The notes: a model not told the origin generated them from the letters alone. Positions 51,444 through 61,333 are shown, numbered from the stretch's first letter. The stretch is 64,000 nucleotides of DNA from Amycolatopsis albispora (GCF_003312875.1 NZ_CP015163.1:6572001-6636000); one strand, 5' to 3'. Translations and numbers: made by a program.

Positions 51444-52523
51444 GTGCGCACTCGGAGCCGCCGCGACTGGGTCGTGGACAGCGCGTTGTTCGCGCTCGCC
51501 GCGGCGTTCGGGCTGGGCATGGCCACCGCGCGGCTGCGGTGGTGGCCGCAGCCCGAGCCGGTCTGGCTGTTCACCCTCGACCAGGTCGCCGGTGCGCTCG
51601 GCTGCGCCGCGCTGTGGTTCCGGCGCCGGTGGCCGGTGCAGCTGGCCGTCGCGTTGATCGCTTTGTCGACCTTTTCCGAGCTGATCGCGGGCGCGGCGAT
51701 GGCCGCGTTGTTCACCGTCGCCGTGCACCGGCCGCCGCGGATCACCGGGCTGCTGTTCGGCGGCGGGCTGCTCGCCGCGGTCGGTTACCAGCTGCTGCGG
51801 CCCGATCCCGACGCACCCGCGTACGTGATGCTGTTGTTCGGCCTGGTGGTGCAGAGCGCGGTGGTCGGCTGGGGGCTGGCCATCCACCACCGGCGCAAGC
51901 TGCTGGTCTCGCTGCAGGAGCGGGCGGCCCGCGCCACACGGGAGGAGATCGCCCGCGAGATGCACGACGTGCTCGGCCACCGGCTGTCCCTGCTCAGCGT
52001 GCACGCGGGCGCGCTGGAGTTCCGGCCCGACGCGCCCGCCGAGGAGATCGCCCGCGCGGCCAAGGTGATCCGGGAAAGCTCGCACCAGGCGCTGGATGAC
52101 CTGCGCGAGGTGGTCGGGGTGCTGCGCGCGCCGGTCGGTGAGCTGCCGCAGCCGGGCGTCGGCGACCTGCCCGCGTTGATCGGCGAATCGCGGCAGGCGG
52201 GCATGCGGATCGAGGTCCGCTGGGAACTCACCGGCGAGCCACCGGCGACGATCGGCCGGACCGCCTACCGGATCGTGCAGGAGAGCCTGACCAACGCCCG
52301 CAAGCACGCGCCGGGTGCGGCCGTCGAGGTCGAGGTGACCGGGGCGCCCGGCGACGGGCTGCGGGTGGAGGTGCGCAACGACTCCGCGAGCAGGTCCGCC
52401 GGCGAGGGCCAGGGCCTGCTCGGGCTGACCGAGCGCGCGGCGCTGGCCGGTGGGCGGCTGAGCTACGGACCGGAGCCCGGTGACGGCTGGCGGGTGACCG
52501 CCTGGCTACCGTGGCCGCCGTGA
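51444..52523 (+). CDS. Sensor histidine kinase, NarL-system type
   Basis: A 359-aa kinase with four to five membrane helices in residues 8-150, HisKA_3 with EEIAREMHDVLGHRL (His174) and HATPase_c (TNARKHAPG N box, VRNDS). No large extracellular sensor. GTG 51444. Coupled by GTGA to its response regulator. Target genes unknown. Confidence 0.9.
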   Translation: MRTRSRRDWVVDSALFALAAAFGLGMATARLRWWPQPEPVWLFTLDQVAGALGCAALWFRRRWPVQLAVALIALSTFSELIAGAAMAALFTVAVHRPPRITGLLFGGGLLAAVGYQLLRPDPDAPAYVMLLFGLVVQSAVVGWGLAIHHRRKLLVSLQERAARATREEIAREMHDVLGHRLSLLSVHAGALEFRPDAPAEEIARAAKVIRESSHQALDDLREVVGVLRAPVGELPQPGVGDLPALIGESRQAGMRIEVRWELTGEPPATIGRTAYRIVQESLTNARKHAPGAAVEVEVTGAPGDGLRVEVRNDSASRSAGEGQGLLGLTERAALAGGRLSYGPEPGDGWRVTAWLPWPP

Positions 52524-53191
52524 TCCGGGTGCTGCTCGTCGACGACGATCCGCTGGTCCGCGCCGGGCTGCGGATGATGCTCGGTGGTGCCGGCGACCTG
52601 CGGGTGGTCGCCGAAGCCGGTGACGGCGCCGAGGTGCTGCCGCTGGTCGACACGCACACACCGGACGTGGTGCTGATGGACATCCGCATGCCGGGCATGG
52701 ACGGGCTCACCGCGACCGAGGCGCTGCGCGGCCGCCCGTCCGCGCCCGAGGTGCTGGTGCTGACCACCTTCGACGCCGATCAGCACGTGCTCCGCGCGCT
52801 GCGGGCCGGTGCCGCCGGATTCCTGTTGAAGGACACGCCGCCCGCCGAGATCGTGGCCGCGGTCCGGCAGGTCGTCCAGGGCAACCCGGTGCTGTCCCCG
52901 GCGGTCACCCGCCGCCTGATGGACCGGGTCGCGGAGGCCGGCGAGGACCGCCGCGGCTCCGGAGCGCGGGCCAGGCTGGCGCGGTTGAACGAGCGCGAGC
53001 GGGCGGTCGCGCTCGAGGTCGGGCGCGGCCGGTCCAACGCGGAGATCGGCCGGACCCTGCACCTGGGCGTGTCCACGGTGAAAACCCACGTTTCGGCGAT
53101 CCTGACCAAGCTCGACCTGAACAACCGCGTGCAGATCGCGCTGCTGGTGCACGACGCCGGGCTGCTCAGCGAAGACGAGCCGACGCGGTAG
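52520..53191 (+). CDS. NarL/LuxR-family response regulator
   Basis: A 223-aa regulator. GTG 52520 overlaps the kinase TGA (GTGA); a GTG 9 nt earlier is less likely. Receiver LLVDDDPLVRAGL, DVVLMDIRMPGMDG (phospho-Asp), FLLKDTPP; LuxR HTH LNERERAVALEVGRG and STVKTHVSAILTKLDL. Partner of the 51444 kinase. Overlaps the amidohydrolase by 26 nt at the 3' end. Confidence 0.92.
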   Translation: MIRVLLVDDDPLVRAGLRMMLGGAGDLRVVAEAGDGAEVLPLVDTHTPDVVLMDIRMPGMDGLTATEALRGRPSAPEVLVLTTFDADQHVLRALRAGAAGFLLKDTPPAEIVAAVRQVVQGNPVLSPAVTRRLMDRVAEAGEDRRGSGARARLARLNERERAVALEVGRGRSNAEIGRTLHLGVSTVKTHVSAILTKLDLNNRVQIALLVHDAGLLSEDEPTR

Positions 53192-54470
53192 CGACCGCCG
53201 CCTGTGCCTCGGCGCGGTCCACTTTGGTCGATTCACCGGCGGCGACCACCTGCTCGCCCGCCACCCACACCTCACGCACGCGCCGCGAACCCGCGCCCCA
53301 CACCAGGTTCGCCAGCAGCTGCGAGTCCGGCACGTCGAGGCCGGTGGCGAAGGCCGGGTCGTCCAGGTCGACGTGCACCAGATCCGCCCAGCGACCGGCT
53401 TCCAGCACGCCGATGTCCGACCGGCCGAGCGCGTCCGCCCCACCGCGCGTGGCCAGCAGCAGCGCGTCCGCCGCGCTCAACGCGGTCGAATCGCCGGTCG
53501 CCAGCCGCGACAGCATCGCCGAGAGCTGCACCTCTTCCCACAGGTCCAGGTCGTCGTTGCTGGCCGGGCCGTCGGTGCCGAGGCCGACCGGCACCTTCGC
53601 CGCGCGCAGCTCCGCCACCCGCGCGATGCCCGACGCCAGTTTCGCGTTCGAGCCGGGGCAGTGCGCCACCCCGGCGCCGTGCCCGGCGAGCAGCGCGATG
53701 TCCTCATCGGACAGGTGGATCGCGTGCGCGGCGATCAGCCTGGTGTCCAGCAGGCCCACCTTGGCCAGCAGCTTCGGCACCGAACCGTGTTCGGCGCGCT
53801 GCTTCTCGTCCTCGGCGCGGGCTTCGGCCACGTGGATCTGCACCAGCGCGTCGCGGTGCACGGCGGACTCGGCGGTCAGCCGCAGTGCTTCTTCGGGCAG
53901 CGTGTACGCCGAATGCGGGCCGTAGCCGATCTCGATGCGCTCACCGGGACCGGAGCGCACGCCGTCGGCGTCGATCCAGTCGTCGATCGCGGTGAGCTGC
54001 CCGCGCCAGTCCATGCCGGGCAGGTCCATGATCGGCGCGCCGATGAACACCCTGGCCCCGGTGTCGAGCACCGCGTCGGCCAGCTGCTCGCCGTGGAAGT
54101 ACATCTCGGCGCTGGTGGTGACCCCGTGCCGGAGCATTTCGACCGAGCCCAGCAGCATGCCGGTGCGGATGTCCGCCGGGCGCAGCCGCGCTTCGGCGGG
54201 CCAGATGACCTCGCTCAGCCAGCGCAGCAGCGGCAGGTCCGAGCCCATGCCGCGCAGCAGCACCATCGGGCTGTGCGCGTGCGCGTTGACCAGCCCGGGC
54301 AGCAGGATGCCGGTCAGCTCGGTGCGCGGGGCGCCGCTCTCCGGCGCGGTCGCGGCCGGACCGCAGTAGGTGATCCGCCCGTCCTCACCGATGTCGACCA
54401 CCGCGTCGCGGAGCACGGAACAGGCCGGATCGGCGGGCAGGACCACGGGAGCGTGAAGACGACGGCGCAT
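53166..54470 (-). CDS. Amidohydrolase of the ATZ/TRZ-MtaD deaminase group
   Basis: A 434-aa metal-dependent deaminase. Metal motif VNAHAHSPMVLLRG, GVTTSAEMYFHG, IHVAEAR, AHAIHL (HxxH) and GTDGPASNDDLDLWEE holding the catalytic Asp. This set fits S-adenosylhomocysteine/methylthioadenosine or guanine-type deaminases. ATG 54470. Convergent with the response regulator and 22 nt from another regulator gene. Substrate not fixed by motif alone. Confidence 0.88.
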   Translation of the reverse strand: MRRRLHAPVVLPADPACSVLRDAVVDIGEDGRITYCGPAATAPESGAPRTELTGILLPGLVNAHAHSPMVLLRGMGSDLPLLRWLSEVIWPAEARLRPADIRTGMLLGSVEMLRHGVTTSAEMYFHGEQLADAVLDTGARVFIGAPIMDLPGMDWRGQLTAIDDWIDADGVRSGPGERIEIGYGPHSAYTLPEEALRLTAESAVHRDALVQIHVAEARAEDEKQRAEHGSVPKLLAKVGLLDTRLIAAHAIHLSDEDIALLAGHGAGVAHCPGSNAKLASGIARVAELRAAKVPVGLGTDGPASNDDLDLWEEVQLSAMLSRLATGDSTALSAADALLLATRGGADALGRSDIGVLEAGRWADLVHVDLDDPAFATGLDVPDSQLLANLVWGAGSRRVREVWVAGEQVVAAGESTKVDRAEAQAAVATASARLR

Positions 54471-54492
54471 CGAGGGATTCTAGATCCCCGCC

Positions 54493-55146
54493 TCAGTCGT
54501 CCATCAAGCCGGAGCGCCATGCCCAGGCCGCGGTTTCCACCCGGTTGCGCGCGCCGATCTTGCCCTGCACCGAAGCCAGGTGGGTTTTCACCGTGGACAG
54601 CGAAAGGAACAGCTCGGCGCCGATCTCGGTGTTGGTCAGCCCGCGCGCGGTCGCCTTCACCACGTCGATCTCCCGCGCGGTCAGCGCCTCCGACGGCGGC
54701 TCGGTCTCCTTGCGCGCCGGCTTGCTGTCGAAGTGCTTGAGCAGGCGCACGGTGATCTGCGGGGACACCAGCGCGTCCCCGCGGGCGGCCGCGCGCACCG
54801 CCTCGATCAGCAGCGCGGGCCCGGCGTCCTTGAGCAGGAAGCCGCTGGCGCCGTTGCGCAACGCGGTGTGCACGTACTCGTCGAGGTCGAAGGTGGTCAC
54901 CACGACCACCTTCAGCGGGTCCGCCACGTCCGGCCCGGCGAGCTGCTTGGTCACCGCCAGCCCGTCCAGCTCGGGCATCCGGATGTCCAGCAGGCACACG
55001 TCCGGGCGCAGCTCGCGGGCCTGGCGCACGGCGTCCACCCCGTTCGCCACGTCGGCCACCACTTCGATGTCGTCCTGCGCGTCCAGGATCATGCGGAAAC
55101 CCATCCGCACCATCTCCTGGTCGTCGGCGATCAGCACCCGGATCAT
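54493..55146 (-). CDS. NarL/LuxR-family response regulator
   Basis: A 217-aa regulator: receiver LIADDQEMVRMG, VCLLDIRMPELDG and FLLKDAGPA; LuxR HTH LTAREIDVVKATARGLTNTEIG and STVKTHLASVQGKI. ATG overlaps the kinase stop (ATGA). Together with the kinase it is divergent from the FtsX-type ABC exporter at 57083, its likely target. Confidence 0.92.
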   Translation of the reverse strand: MIRVLIADDQEMVRMGFRMILDAQDDIEVVADVANGVDAVRQARELRPDVCLLDIRMPELDGLAVTKQLAGPDVADPLKVVVVTTFDLDEYVHTALRNGASGFLLKDAGPALLIEAVRAAARGDALVSPQITVRLLKHFDSKPARKETEPPSEALTAREIDVVKATARGLTNTEIGAELFLSLSTVKTHLASVQGKIGARNRVETAAWAWRSGLMDD

Positions 55147-56903
55147 TCCGCTCCCTGTTGTGCGGCCAGTGGCAGCCAGGCCTCGACCAGCCAGCCGCCC
55201 TCCGGCGCCGGCCCGGCCGAAAGCCGCCCGTGCAGCAGCGCGACCCGTTCGCGCATGCCGACCAGACCGTATCCGCCGGGGATCGGGGTGGTGCGCTGGC
55301 TCTCCCCGCGGCCGTTGTCGCTCACCCTGATGTGCAGTTCGCCGTTCTCCTCTCGCACCGACACCCAGGCGATGGTGGCGCCGGCCGCGTGCTTGCCGAT
55401 GTTCGTCAGCGACTCCTGGACCAGCCGCAGCGCCGACCGCGCGACCTCCTGCGGCAGGTCGTCCGGCAGGTTCAGCTCGATCTTGGTGTACACGCCGTGG
55501 TTGGCCTTCTCGACCATGCGGTGCAGGTCGGCGGCCAGGCTCATGGTGGCCTGCTCGCTGAACTCGGTGGTGCCGGCCGGGTTGTCGCCGCGCATGCTGC
55601 GGACCAGCCGCCGCATGGCCGCCAGCGCTTCGGTGCCCGCGGTCTCGATCCGGTCCATCGCGTCCACCGCGACCTGCGGGTCCTTCTGCGCCACCACCTT
55701 CGCGGCCTGCGCCTGCACCACGATCCCGGTCACGTGGTGCGCCACCACGTCGTGCAGTTCGCGGGCCAGCGCCATGCGCTCGGCGGTCTGCGCGTCGGTG
55801 ACCGCGGACTGCACCACCTGCTTGCGCTCGGAGTCGCGAGACCGCAGGAACAGGCCGGTCGCCACGGAGAGGCCGAGCACCAGGAAGGCGGACAGGATGT
55901 GCGGCTGCAGGTCGTCGAAGTCGAGGGTGGGGCCGTCACGCCGGACGTTGGCCATCGCGCTGAGCGCGACCGCGACCGACAGCGCCAGTATCGACGGCCA
56001 CGCCCGCGTGTTGGTGGTGTGCCGGATCAGCAGCACCACCATCACCGCGCCCGCGCCGACCTGCCCGATCGGCACCCCACCGGCCAGCACGTAGCTGGAG
56101 AAGTCACGCAGCAGCAGCCGGGTGGCCGCGGCGGAGAGCAGCAGCAGCGCGGCCATCACCCACGCCGCGGCCACCGGCCGCCGCTTCGCCACCAGCGCCA
56201 CCCCGGCCGCGGCCAGCGAGCAGAGCAGGGTCGGCGCGGCACGCGGGCCCACGCTGACCGCTTCGCCGAGTTCGATGAACAACAGCAGCGACAGCAGGCC
56301 GACCATCGGCCACTGCCCGCTGACCAGCTCACCGAGCTTGCTCTTCCGCTGCTGCTGGGCCGGGCTCCTGGCGCCGATGCCGAACAACACCGCGGCGAAC
56401 AGCAGGCCGGCGCCGAATATCCCGTTCCGGCCGTAGGCCAGCGTGGTGAGCGAATCCGTGTTCGCGCGCGCGGCGATGGCCAGCACACACGCCACGACCA
56501 GGGAGAACGTCCCGGCGAAGGCCACACCGGGCCGGGCCGCGCGGACCACGTAGATGACCAGCTCGACCCCGGCGACCGTTTCGGCCAGCGACAGGTTCTC
56601 CAGCACCGTCGAGTAGGTCGGCACGTGGGCCAGGTTCAGCACCAGCGACGAGCACACCAGCACCACCGCGCCGGTGAAGGCGGCGGCCACCGGCTGCGTG
56701 CGGGCCCAGACCGCGCACCCGGCCATCAGCAGCAGGCCCGGCAGGATGGCGAGGTCGTCGTAGCGCGGTCCGATTTCGTCGAACGCGGCGTCGACGATGA
56801 TGGCGGTGTCCGCCAGCACCGCGGCGAGCAGCACGATGCCGGGCGCGCCGAGCCACCGCAGGAACGCGGTGACCTTGGCGGCGGACTGGTCGACGGTGGG
56901 CAC
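55143..56903 (-). CDS. Sensor histidine kinase, multi-pass, NarL-system type
   Basis: A 586-aa kinase with an unusually large membrane part: about 10-12 helices in residues 15-330. HisKA_3 has ALARELHDVVAHHVTG with His near residue 384; HATPase_c ends VSDNGRGE and GYGLVGMRERVALL. GTG 56903. Kinases of this layout often sense membrane-active drugs. It faces an ABC exporter across 179 nt. Confidence 0.9.
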   Translation of the reverse strand: MPTVDQSAAKVTAFLRWLGAPGIVLLAAVLADTAIIVDAAFDEIGPRYDDLAILPGLLLMAGCAVWARTQPVAAAFTGAVVLVCSSLVLNLAHVPTYSTVLENLSLAETVAGVELVIYVVRAARPGVAFAGTFSLVVACVLAIAARANTDSLTTLAYGRNGIFGAGLLFAAVLFGIGARSPAQQQRKSKLGELVSGQWPMVGLLSLLLFIELGEAVSVGPRAAPTLLCSLAAAGVALVAKRRPVAAAWVMAALLLLSAAATRLLLRDFSSYVLAGGVPIGQVGAGAVMVVLLIRHTTNTRAWPSILALSVAVALSAMANVRRDGPTLDFDDLQPHILSAFLVLGLSVATGLFLRSRDSERKQVVQSAVTDAQTAERMALARELHDVVAHHVTGIVVQAQAAKVVAQKDPQVAVDAMDRIETAGTEALAAMRRLVRSMRGDNPAGTTEFSEQATMSLAADLHRMVEKANHGVYTKIELNLPDDLPQEVARSALRLVQESLTNIGKHAAGATIAWVSVREENGELHIRVSDNGRGESQRTTPIPGGYGLVGMRERVALLHGRLSAGPAPEGGWLVEAWLPLAAQQGAE

Positions 56904-57082
56904 GGAAGCGACGGTAGAGGATCGCGCGTGGTCCGCACCCCGGCCGCCTGGCCAGCTCCCCCTCGGCCGATCGGCCGAGGTTCACCGCCGTCGCCGTGGC
57001 CGTCTGCCCGAAGCCCGGCGGCCCCCGGCTGGGCGAGTCTTCTCGGCAAGACACGAGGTCCGAGAAACCAGGGAGAAATCCG

Positions 57083-57784
57083 GTGCAGAATCCACAGTGG
57101 ACGAACGACGGCGCGCCCGTGCTGTCCGGCAGGGGGCTGGTGAAGCGCTACGGCACCCAGTACGCACTGGCGGGCGTCGACATCGACGTCCGCGCCGGGG
57201 AGGCGATCGCCATCGTCGGGCCGTCCGGTTCCGGCAAGACCTCGCTGCTGCACGTGCTGGCCGGCATTCTCAAGGCCGACGACGGCGCGATCTTCCTCGG
57301 CGGGCAGCGGGTCGACCAGCTCAGCGAAACCAAGCGCAGCGAGCTGCGGCGCACCGAGTTCGGCTTTGTGTTCCAGTCGGGCATGCTGGTCGCCGAGCTG
57401 ACCGCCGAGGAGAACGCGGCGCTGCCGCAGCTGCTCGCCGGGACCGGCCGCAAGGAGGCGCTGACCGCCGCCCGCGGCTGGCTCGCCCGGCTCGGCCTGG
57501 CGGGCAAGGAGCAGCGGCGGCCGGGCGAGCTGTCCGGTGGGGAGGCGCAGCGGGTGGCGATCGCCCGTGCGCTGGCGCACCGGCCGAAGGTGATCTTCGC
57601 CGACGAGCCGACCGGCGCGCTGGACACCCGGACCGGCCGCGAAACGATGAGCGCGCTGCTGGCCACCGCCCACGAGACCGGGGCCGCGGTGATCGTGGTG
57701 ACGCACGACCGCGAGCTGGCCGAGTCGATGCCGCGCACGGTGGCCATCCGCGATGGCCGGATCGATGTGCGGGTGGCGGCGTGA
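57083..57784 (+). CDS. ABC transporter ATPase of an FtsX/MacB-type exporter
   Basis: A 233-aa ATPase. GTG 57083 (AGGGAG 7 nt upstream). Walker A GPSGSGKTS, signature LSGGEAQRVAIARAL, Walker B VIFADEPTGALD, H-loop THDRELAE. LolD/MacB-type spacing. Coupled by GTGA to the permease. Probably induced by the divergent kinase/regulator pair. Confidence 0.92.
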   Translation: MQNPQWTNDGAPVLSGRGLVKRYGTQYALAGVDIDVRAGEAIAIVGPSGSGKTSLLHVLAGILKADDGAIFLGGQRVDQLSETKRSELRRTEFGFVFQSGMLVAELTAEENAALPQLLAGTGRKEALTAARGWLARLGLAGKEQRRPGELSGGEAQRVAIARALAHRPKVIFADEPTGALDTRTGRETMSALLATAHETGAAVIVVTHDRELAESMPRTVAIRDGRIDVRVAA

Positions 57785-60000
57785 ACGCGTTCCAGATGGC
57801 CATGCGCGTGTTGCGTGGCGACCGGCGGACGCGGGTTTCGGCCATCCTCACCGGGATCGGTGTGGCCGTGGCGACCGCGCTGGTGCTGCTGCTGATCGGG
57901 CTGCCGTTCGGCACGCAGGCGCGGGCGGAGCGCGCGTTGTGGCAGGACTACCCCCGCGACTCGGGTGCTCAGGGCACCGCCAACCTGTCGAAGGCGATCT
58001 CCAAGGACTACTTCGACGGCCGGGAGATCACCCGCGTCGACGTGGCTCAGCTGTCGCAAGTGGACTCACTGCCGCCGGGCATCGACCGGCTGCCCGGTCC
58101 CGGTGAGGCGCTGGTGTCCCCGGAACTGGCGCAGCTGATGGACTCGCGCATGGCCTCGCAGCTGTCCGACCGCTTCGGCACCGGGCCGCGGTCGCTGCTC
58201 GGTGAGGAGGCGCTGGCCTTCCCGGAGCAGCTGGTCGCGCTGGTCGGCCACACGCCCGAGGACATGCCGATGAACGCGATGCCGGTCAGCGGCTTCCCGA
58301 CCACCGGCGCCGAACCCGATCCGCTGCTGCAGTTGCTTTCCGGCGTCGGCGTGGTGGTGTTGCTGGTGCCGAGCCTGGTGCTGGTCGCGTCGTCGGCCCG
58401 GCTGACCGCCGCCCGCCGCGAGCAGCGGCTGGCCGCGCTGCGGCTCGCCGGTGCCACGCCGAAGCAGGTGATCGGCATGGTCGGCGCGGAAACCGCGCTC
58501 GCCTCGGTGGCCGGTGCGCTGCTCGGCCTGGCGGTGAGCCCGCTGGCGAACATGCTGGCCACGGTGGTGCCGTGGGCGGGCGGCACCTGGCAGGCCGATG
58601 ACTTCGCGCTGCCACTGCCGTTGAGCATCGGCATCGCGGTGGCACTGCCCGCGCTGGTGGTGCTGGCCGCGGTCGCCGGGCTGCGGCGGGTGGTCACCGC
58701 GCCGCTGGGCGCCACCGGCGGGCACGCCAAGAAGCCGCTGCACTGGTGGCGCCTGCTCGCGCTGCCCGCAGCCGGGTTGTTCTTCTTCTTCGCGATCTCC
58801 ACCGCGAAGGACACCGGCGGCGTGCTGATCGTGCTCGGCGGGCTGTTCGTGCTGGTCGCCTCGGCGGCGGTGATCGGACCGTGGGTGACCTCGGCGGTCG
58901 GCGGCATCTTCGTCCGGGTGTGGCGGAAACCGGCCGGGCTGCTCGCCGGGCGGCGCCTGCGTGACGATCCGAAGGGCGCCTACCGCGCGTCGGCGGGTGT
59001 GGTGCTGGCGGTTTTCGCCGGTTCGATGGCGCTGACCCTGCTGCCGAGCCTCGAATCGCTCGCCGGTGGCGGGCGCTCGTTCCACGACTCGGTGCTCTAC
59101 CTGGACAGCGACGCGGCCGGGGTGCACCAGATCGCGGACAAGGCGAACGCCGAGCTGACGCGCTACGGCGTGCCGGAGCGGGTCACCACCATTCCGCAGG
59201 TCTCGCTGGGCACCTCGCCCGACGACGGCCGGTACGCGCTGGTGCTCGACTGCGCGAGCGCCCGCAGCCTGCTGCGGTTCGACCCCGGCGCCTGCGACGG
59301 CAAGCCCGCCGTCTACTCGGGAACGCCGATGGGCCTGGCCGGGCTGCAGGTGTCCGGTGGCGAAGGCGCGGGCCAGCCGCTGGCCGACGGCACGGTCTCG
59401 CGAACGGTGTCCGCCCGCGGGGAGGACCGGTTCACCTCGGTGTTCATCGACCCGTCGGCGGTGCCCGCCGGGGTCCAGCCGCAGTACTACACGCTGGCCG
59501 CGCCGACCACGCCGGAAACCCGCGAGGTGGTGCGGACGGCACTGGTCAACGCGGCGGCCGGGACGCAGATCAACAGCCGTGAGCTGATCCTGGGCAACCA
59601 GCAGGTCGAGCTGGCCGACCTGCGCCGCGTGACGGTGATCGGCCTGGTCGCCGCGGGCGTGCTCGCCGGGTGCAGCGCGGCCATCGCGACCGCGGGCTCG
59701 GTGATGGACCGGCGGCGCACCTTCGGCGCGCTGATCGCGGCGGGCACGCCGGTGCGCACGCTCGCGCGGGCGCTGCGGACCGAGGCCGCGCTACCCGCGC
59801 TGGTCGCCACCATCGGTGCCGGGGTGGTCGGCGTGATCGTCGGGCTCGGGCTGTTCAGCCTGGTCAACGACGGTTCGGTGGTGTTCAGCCCGTGGATACT
59901 GGCGCCGGTGGTGCTGGGTGCCGGGGTGGCCGTGCTGGCTGCTTCGGTGTGCACCCCGGCCCTGAACCGGGTGCGTGCCGAACCCCTCGCCGACGAGTGA
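57781..60000 (+). CDS. FtsX-domain ABC permease
   Basis: A 739-aa permease. Starts with a single helix (about 20-45), a 130-residue extracytoplasmic part, and two FtsX modules: helices about 190-300, and about 620-735. The order TM1-ectodomain-3TM, ectodomain, 3TM matches antimicrobial-peptide or macrolide exporters with duplicated FtsX domains. GTG 57781 overlaps the ATPase stop. Confidence 0.9.
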   Translation: MNAFQMAMRVLRGDRRTRVSAILTGIGVAVATALVLLLIGLPFGTQARAERALWQDYPRDSGAQGTANLSKAISKDYFDGREITRVDVAQLSQVDSLPPGIDRLPGPGEALVSPELAQLMDSRMASQLSDRFGTGPRSLLGEEALAFPEQLVALVGHTPEDMPMNAMPVSGFPTTGAEPDPLLQLLSGVGVVVLLVPSLVLVASSARLTAARREQRLAALRLAGATPKQVIGMVGAETALASVAGALLGLAVSPLANMLATVVPWAGGTWQADDFALPLPLSIGIAVALPALVVLAAVAGLRRVVTAPLGATGGHAKKPLHWWRLLALPAAGLFFFFAISTAKDTGGVLIVLGGLFVLVASAAVIGPWVTSAVGGIFVRVWRKPAGLLAGRRLRDDPKGAYRASAGVVLAVFAGSMALTLLPSLESLAGGGRSFHDSVLYLDSDAAGVHQIADKANAELTRYGVPERVTTIPQVSLGTSPDDGRYALVLDCASARSLLRFDPGACDGKPAVYSGTPMGLAGLQVSGGEGAGQPLADGTVSRTVSARGEDRFTSVFIDPSAVPAGVQPQYYTLAAPTTPETREVVRTALVNAAAGTQINSRELILGNQQVELADLRRVTVIGLVAAGVLAGCSAAIATAGSVMDRRRTFGALIAAGTPVRTLARALRTEAALPALVATIGAGVVGVIVGLGLFSLVNDGSVVFSPWILAPVVLGAGVAVLAASVCTPALNRVRAEPLADE

Positions 60001-60038
60001 GGGGAAGTCGCTGACCGCGTCCTGCGCGCAGGACGCGG

Positions 60039-60734
60039 TCAGCGGCGTTCGAAGATCAGGTCCCGGCTGATCCGGCCCTCTTCGCGGGCGCGGTTCTCGA
60101 ACTTGGTCACCGGGCGCCAGCCGGGCCGGGGCGCCCAGTCGTCGTAGCGGTTCTTCAGCGACGGCTCGCCCGAGCAGACCTCGAGCATCTGCTCGGCGTA
60201 GTTCTCCCAGTCGGTCGCCAGGTGCAGCGTGCCGCCCGGTTCGAGCCGCGAGGCCACCAGCGCGACGAACTCCGGCTGGACCAGGCGCCGCTTGTGGTGG
60301 CGCTTCTTCGGCCACGGGTCCGGGAAGAAGATGCGCACCCCGTGCAGCGAGTTCTCCGGGACGTGCCGGGTGAGCAGCACCACCGCGTCCCCGTTGATCA
60401 ACCGCAGGTTCCGCACGCCGAGCTTCTCGGCACGCAGCATCAGCTGGCCGAGCCCCGGCTCGTACACCTCGACGGCGACGTAGTTCAGCTCCGGCGCGGC
60501 GGCGGCCAGCTGCGAGGTGGTCTCGCCCATGCCGGAGCCGATCTCGAGCAGCACGGGGGCCTCACGGCCGAACCACGCGCCGAAGTCGATCGGGCCCTCG
60601 GGCAGCTCGGCCACCTTGCGGCCGAGTGCCGGCCAGTGCTCTTCCCACGCGCGCTGCTGCCCGACGGTCATCCGGCCGCCGCGCTGCACGTAGCTGACCA
60701 CGCTGCGCAGCCGCGGCTGGTGTTCGCTTTCCAC
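60039..60734 (-). CDS. trmB: tRNA (guanine-N7)-methyltransferase
   Basis: A 231-aa SAM-dependent enzyme that forms m7G46 in tRNA. SAM motif LLEIGSGMGETTSQ, NYVAVEVYEPGLGQL and the TrmB motif IFFPDPWPKKRHHKRRLVQP. GTG 60734. Converges on the FtsX permease 38 nt away. Confidence 0.95.
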   Translation of the reverse strand: MESEHQPRLRSVVSYVQRGGRMTVGQQRAWEEHWPALGRKVAELPEGPIDFGAWFGREAPVLLEIGSGMGETTSQLAAAAPELNYVAVEVYEPGLGQLMLRAEKLGVRNLRLINGDAVVLLTRHVPENSLHGVRIFFPDPWPKKRHHKRRLVQPEFVALVASRLEPGGTLHLATDWENYAEQMLEVCSGEPSLKNRYDDWAPRPGWRPVTKFENRAREEGRISRDLIFERR

Positions 60735-60754
60735 CCGGCAAACCTAACTGCCGG

Positions 60755-61333
60755 TCAGCGGACCGCTTCGAACTCCCCCAGCCGGGCGCGCAGCCCGGCC
60801 AGCCCGGACACCGCGATCGGGTTCGGCGTGGCGCCGCTGTGCGCGGGCAGCACGTCGATCCAGCCGGGGTGGCGGTCGGTGTTCAGAATGGTCGTCGGGA
60901 TCCGGTGCCCGGCGGGACCGCCCTCGGACGGCATGAACTCCCAGTAGCCGGATTCCCCGTCGGCCGCCCACGGCACGTACTCCCAGCCGGGACGGCGGCT
61001 GAGCAGCTGGCCGATGCGGTCCTCCACCCGGAACCCGCTCTCGCGCGAGTCCAGCTCACCGGCCACCACGGCACGCAGCCACCAGGGCGCGGGCACCACG
61101 TCACCACCGGCCGCGGTGGCCCGGTAGAGCGCGAGCACCTGGTCCTCGGGGGCGCGGTGCACCCACGCGCGCCGGATGTCGGACGGTTTCGCCGCCCCCG
61201 CCACGATGCGGGGCAATTCGATCGCCTGCGACCATTCGAGGCCCACCATCGCCTCGAGCCGGGGCTGCCGTGAGGCCGGTCGCTGGGCGGGGATGCTGCC
61301 TTCGACTCCTCGATCGGTTTCCACCACCGTCAA
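60755..61333 (-). CDS. Conserved-looking protein of unknown function
   Basis: A 192-aa soluble protein. TTG 61333 is preferred because GGAGG lies 6 nt upstream; a GTG two codons later is too far from it. Sequence has a distinct central part (VHRAPEDQVLALYRAT, PAPWWLRAVVAGEL, SRRPGWEYVPWA). No catalytic motif or membrane segment. It ends 20 nt before trmB on the same strand, so is probably co-transcribed. Family not recognised. Confidence 0.7.
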   Translation of the reverse strand: MTVVETDRGVEGSIPAQRPASRQPRLEAMVGLEWSQAIELPRIVAGAAKPSDIRRAWVHRAPEDQVLALYRATAAGGDVVPAPWWLRAVVAGELDSRESGFRVEDRIGQLLSRRPGWEYVPWAADGESGYWEFMPSEGGPAGHRIPTTILNTDRHPGWIDVLPAHSGATPNPIAVSGLAGLRARLGEFEAVR

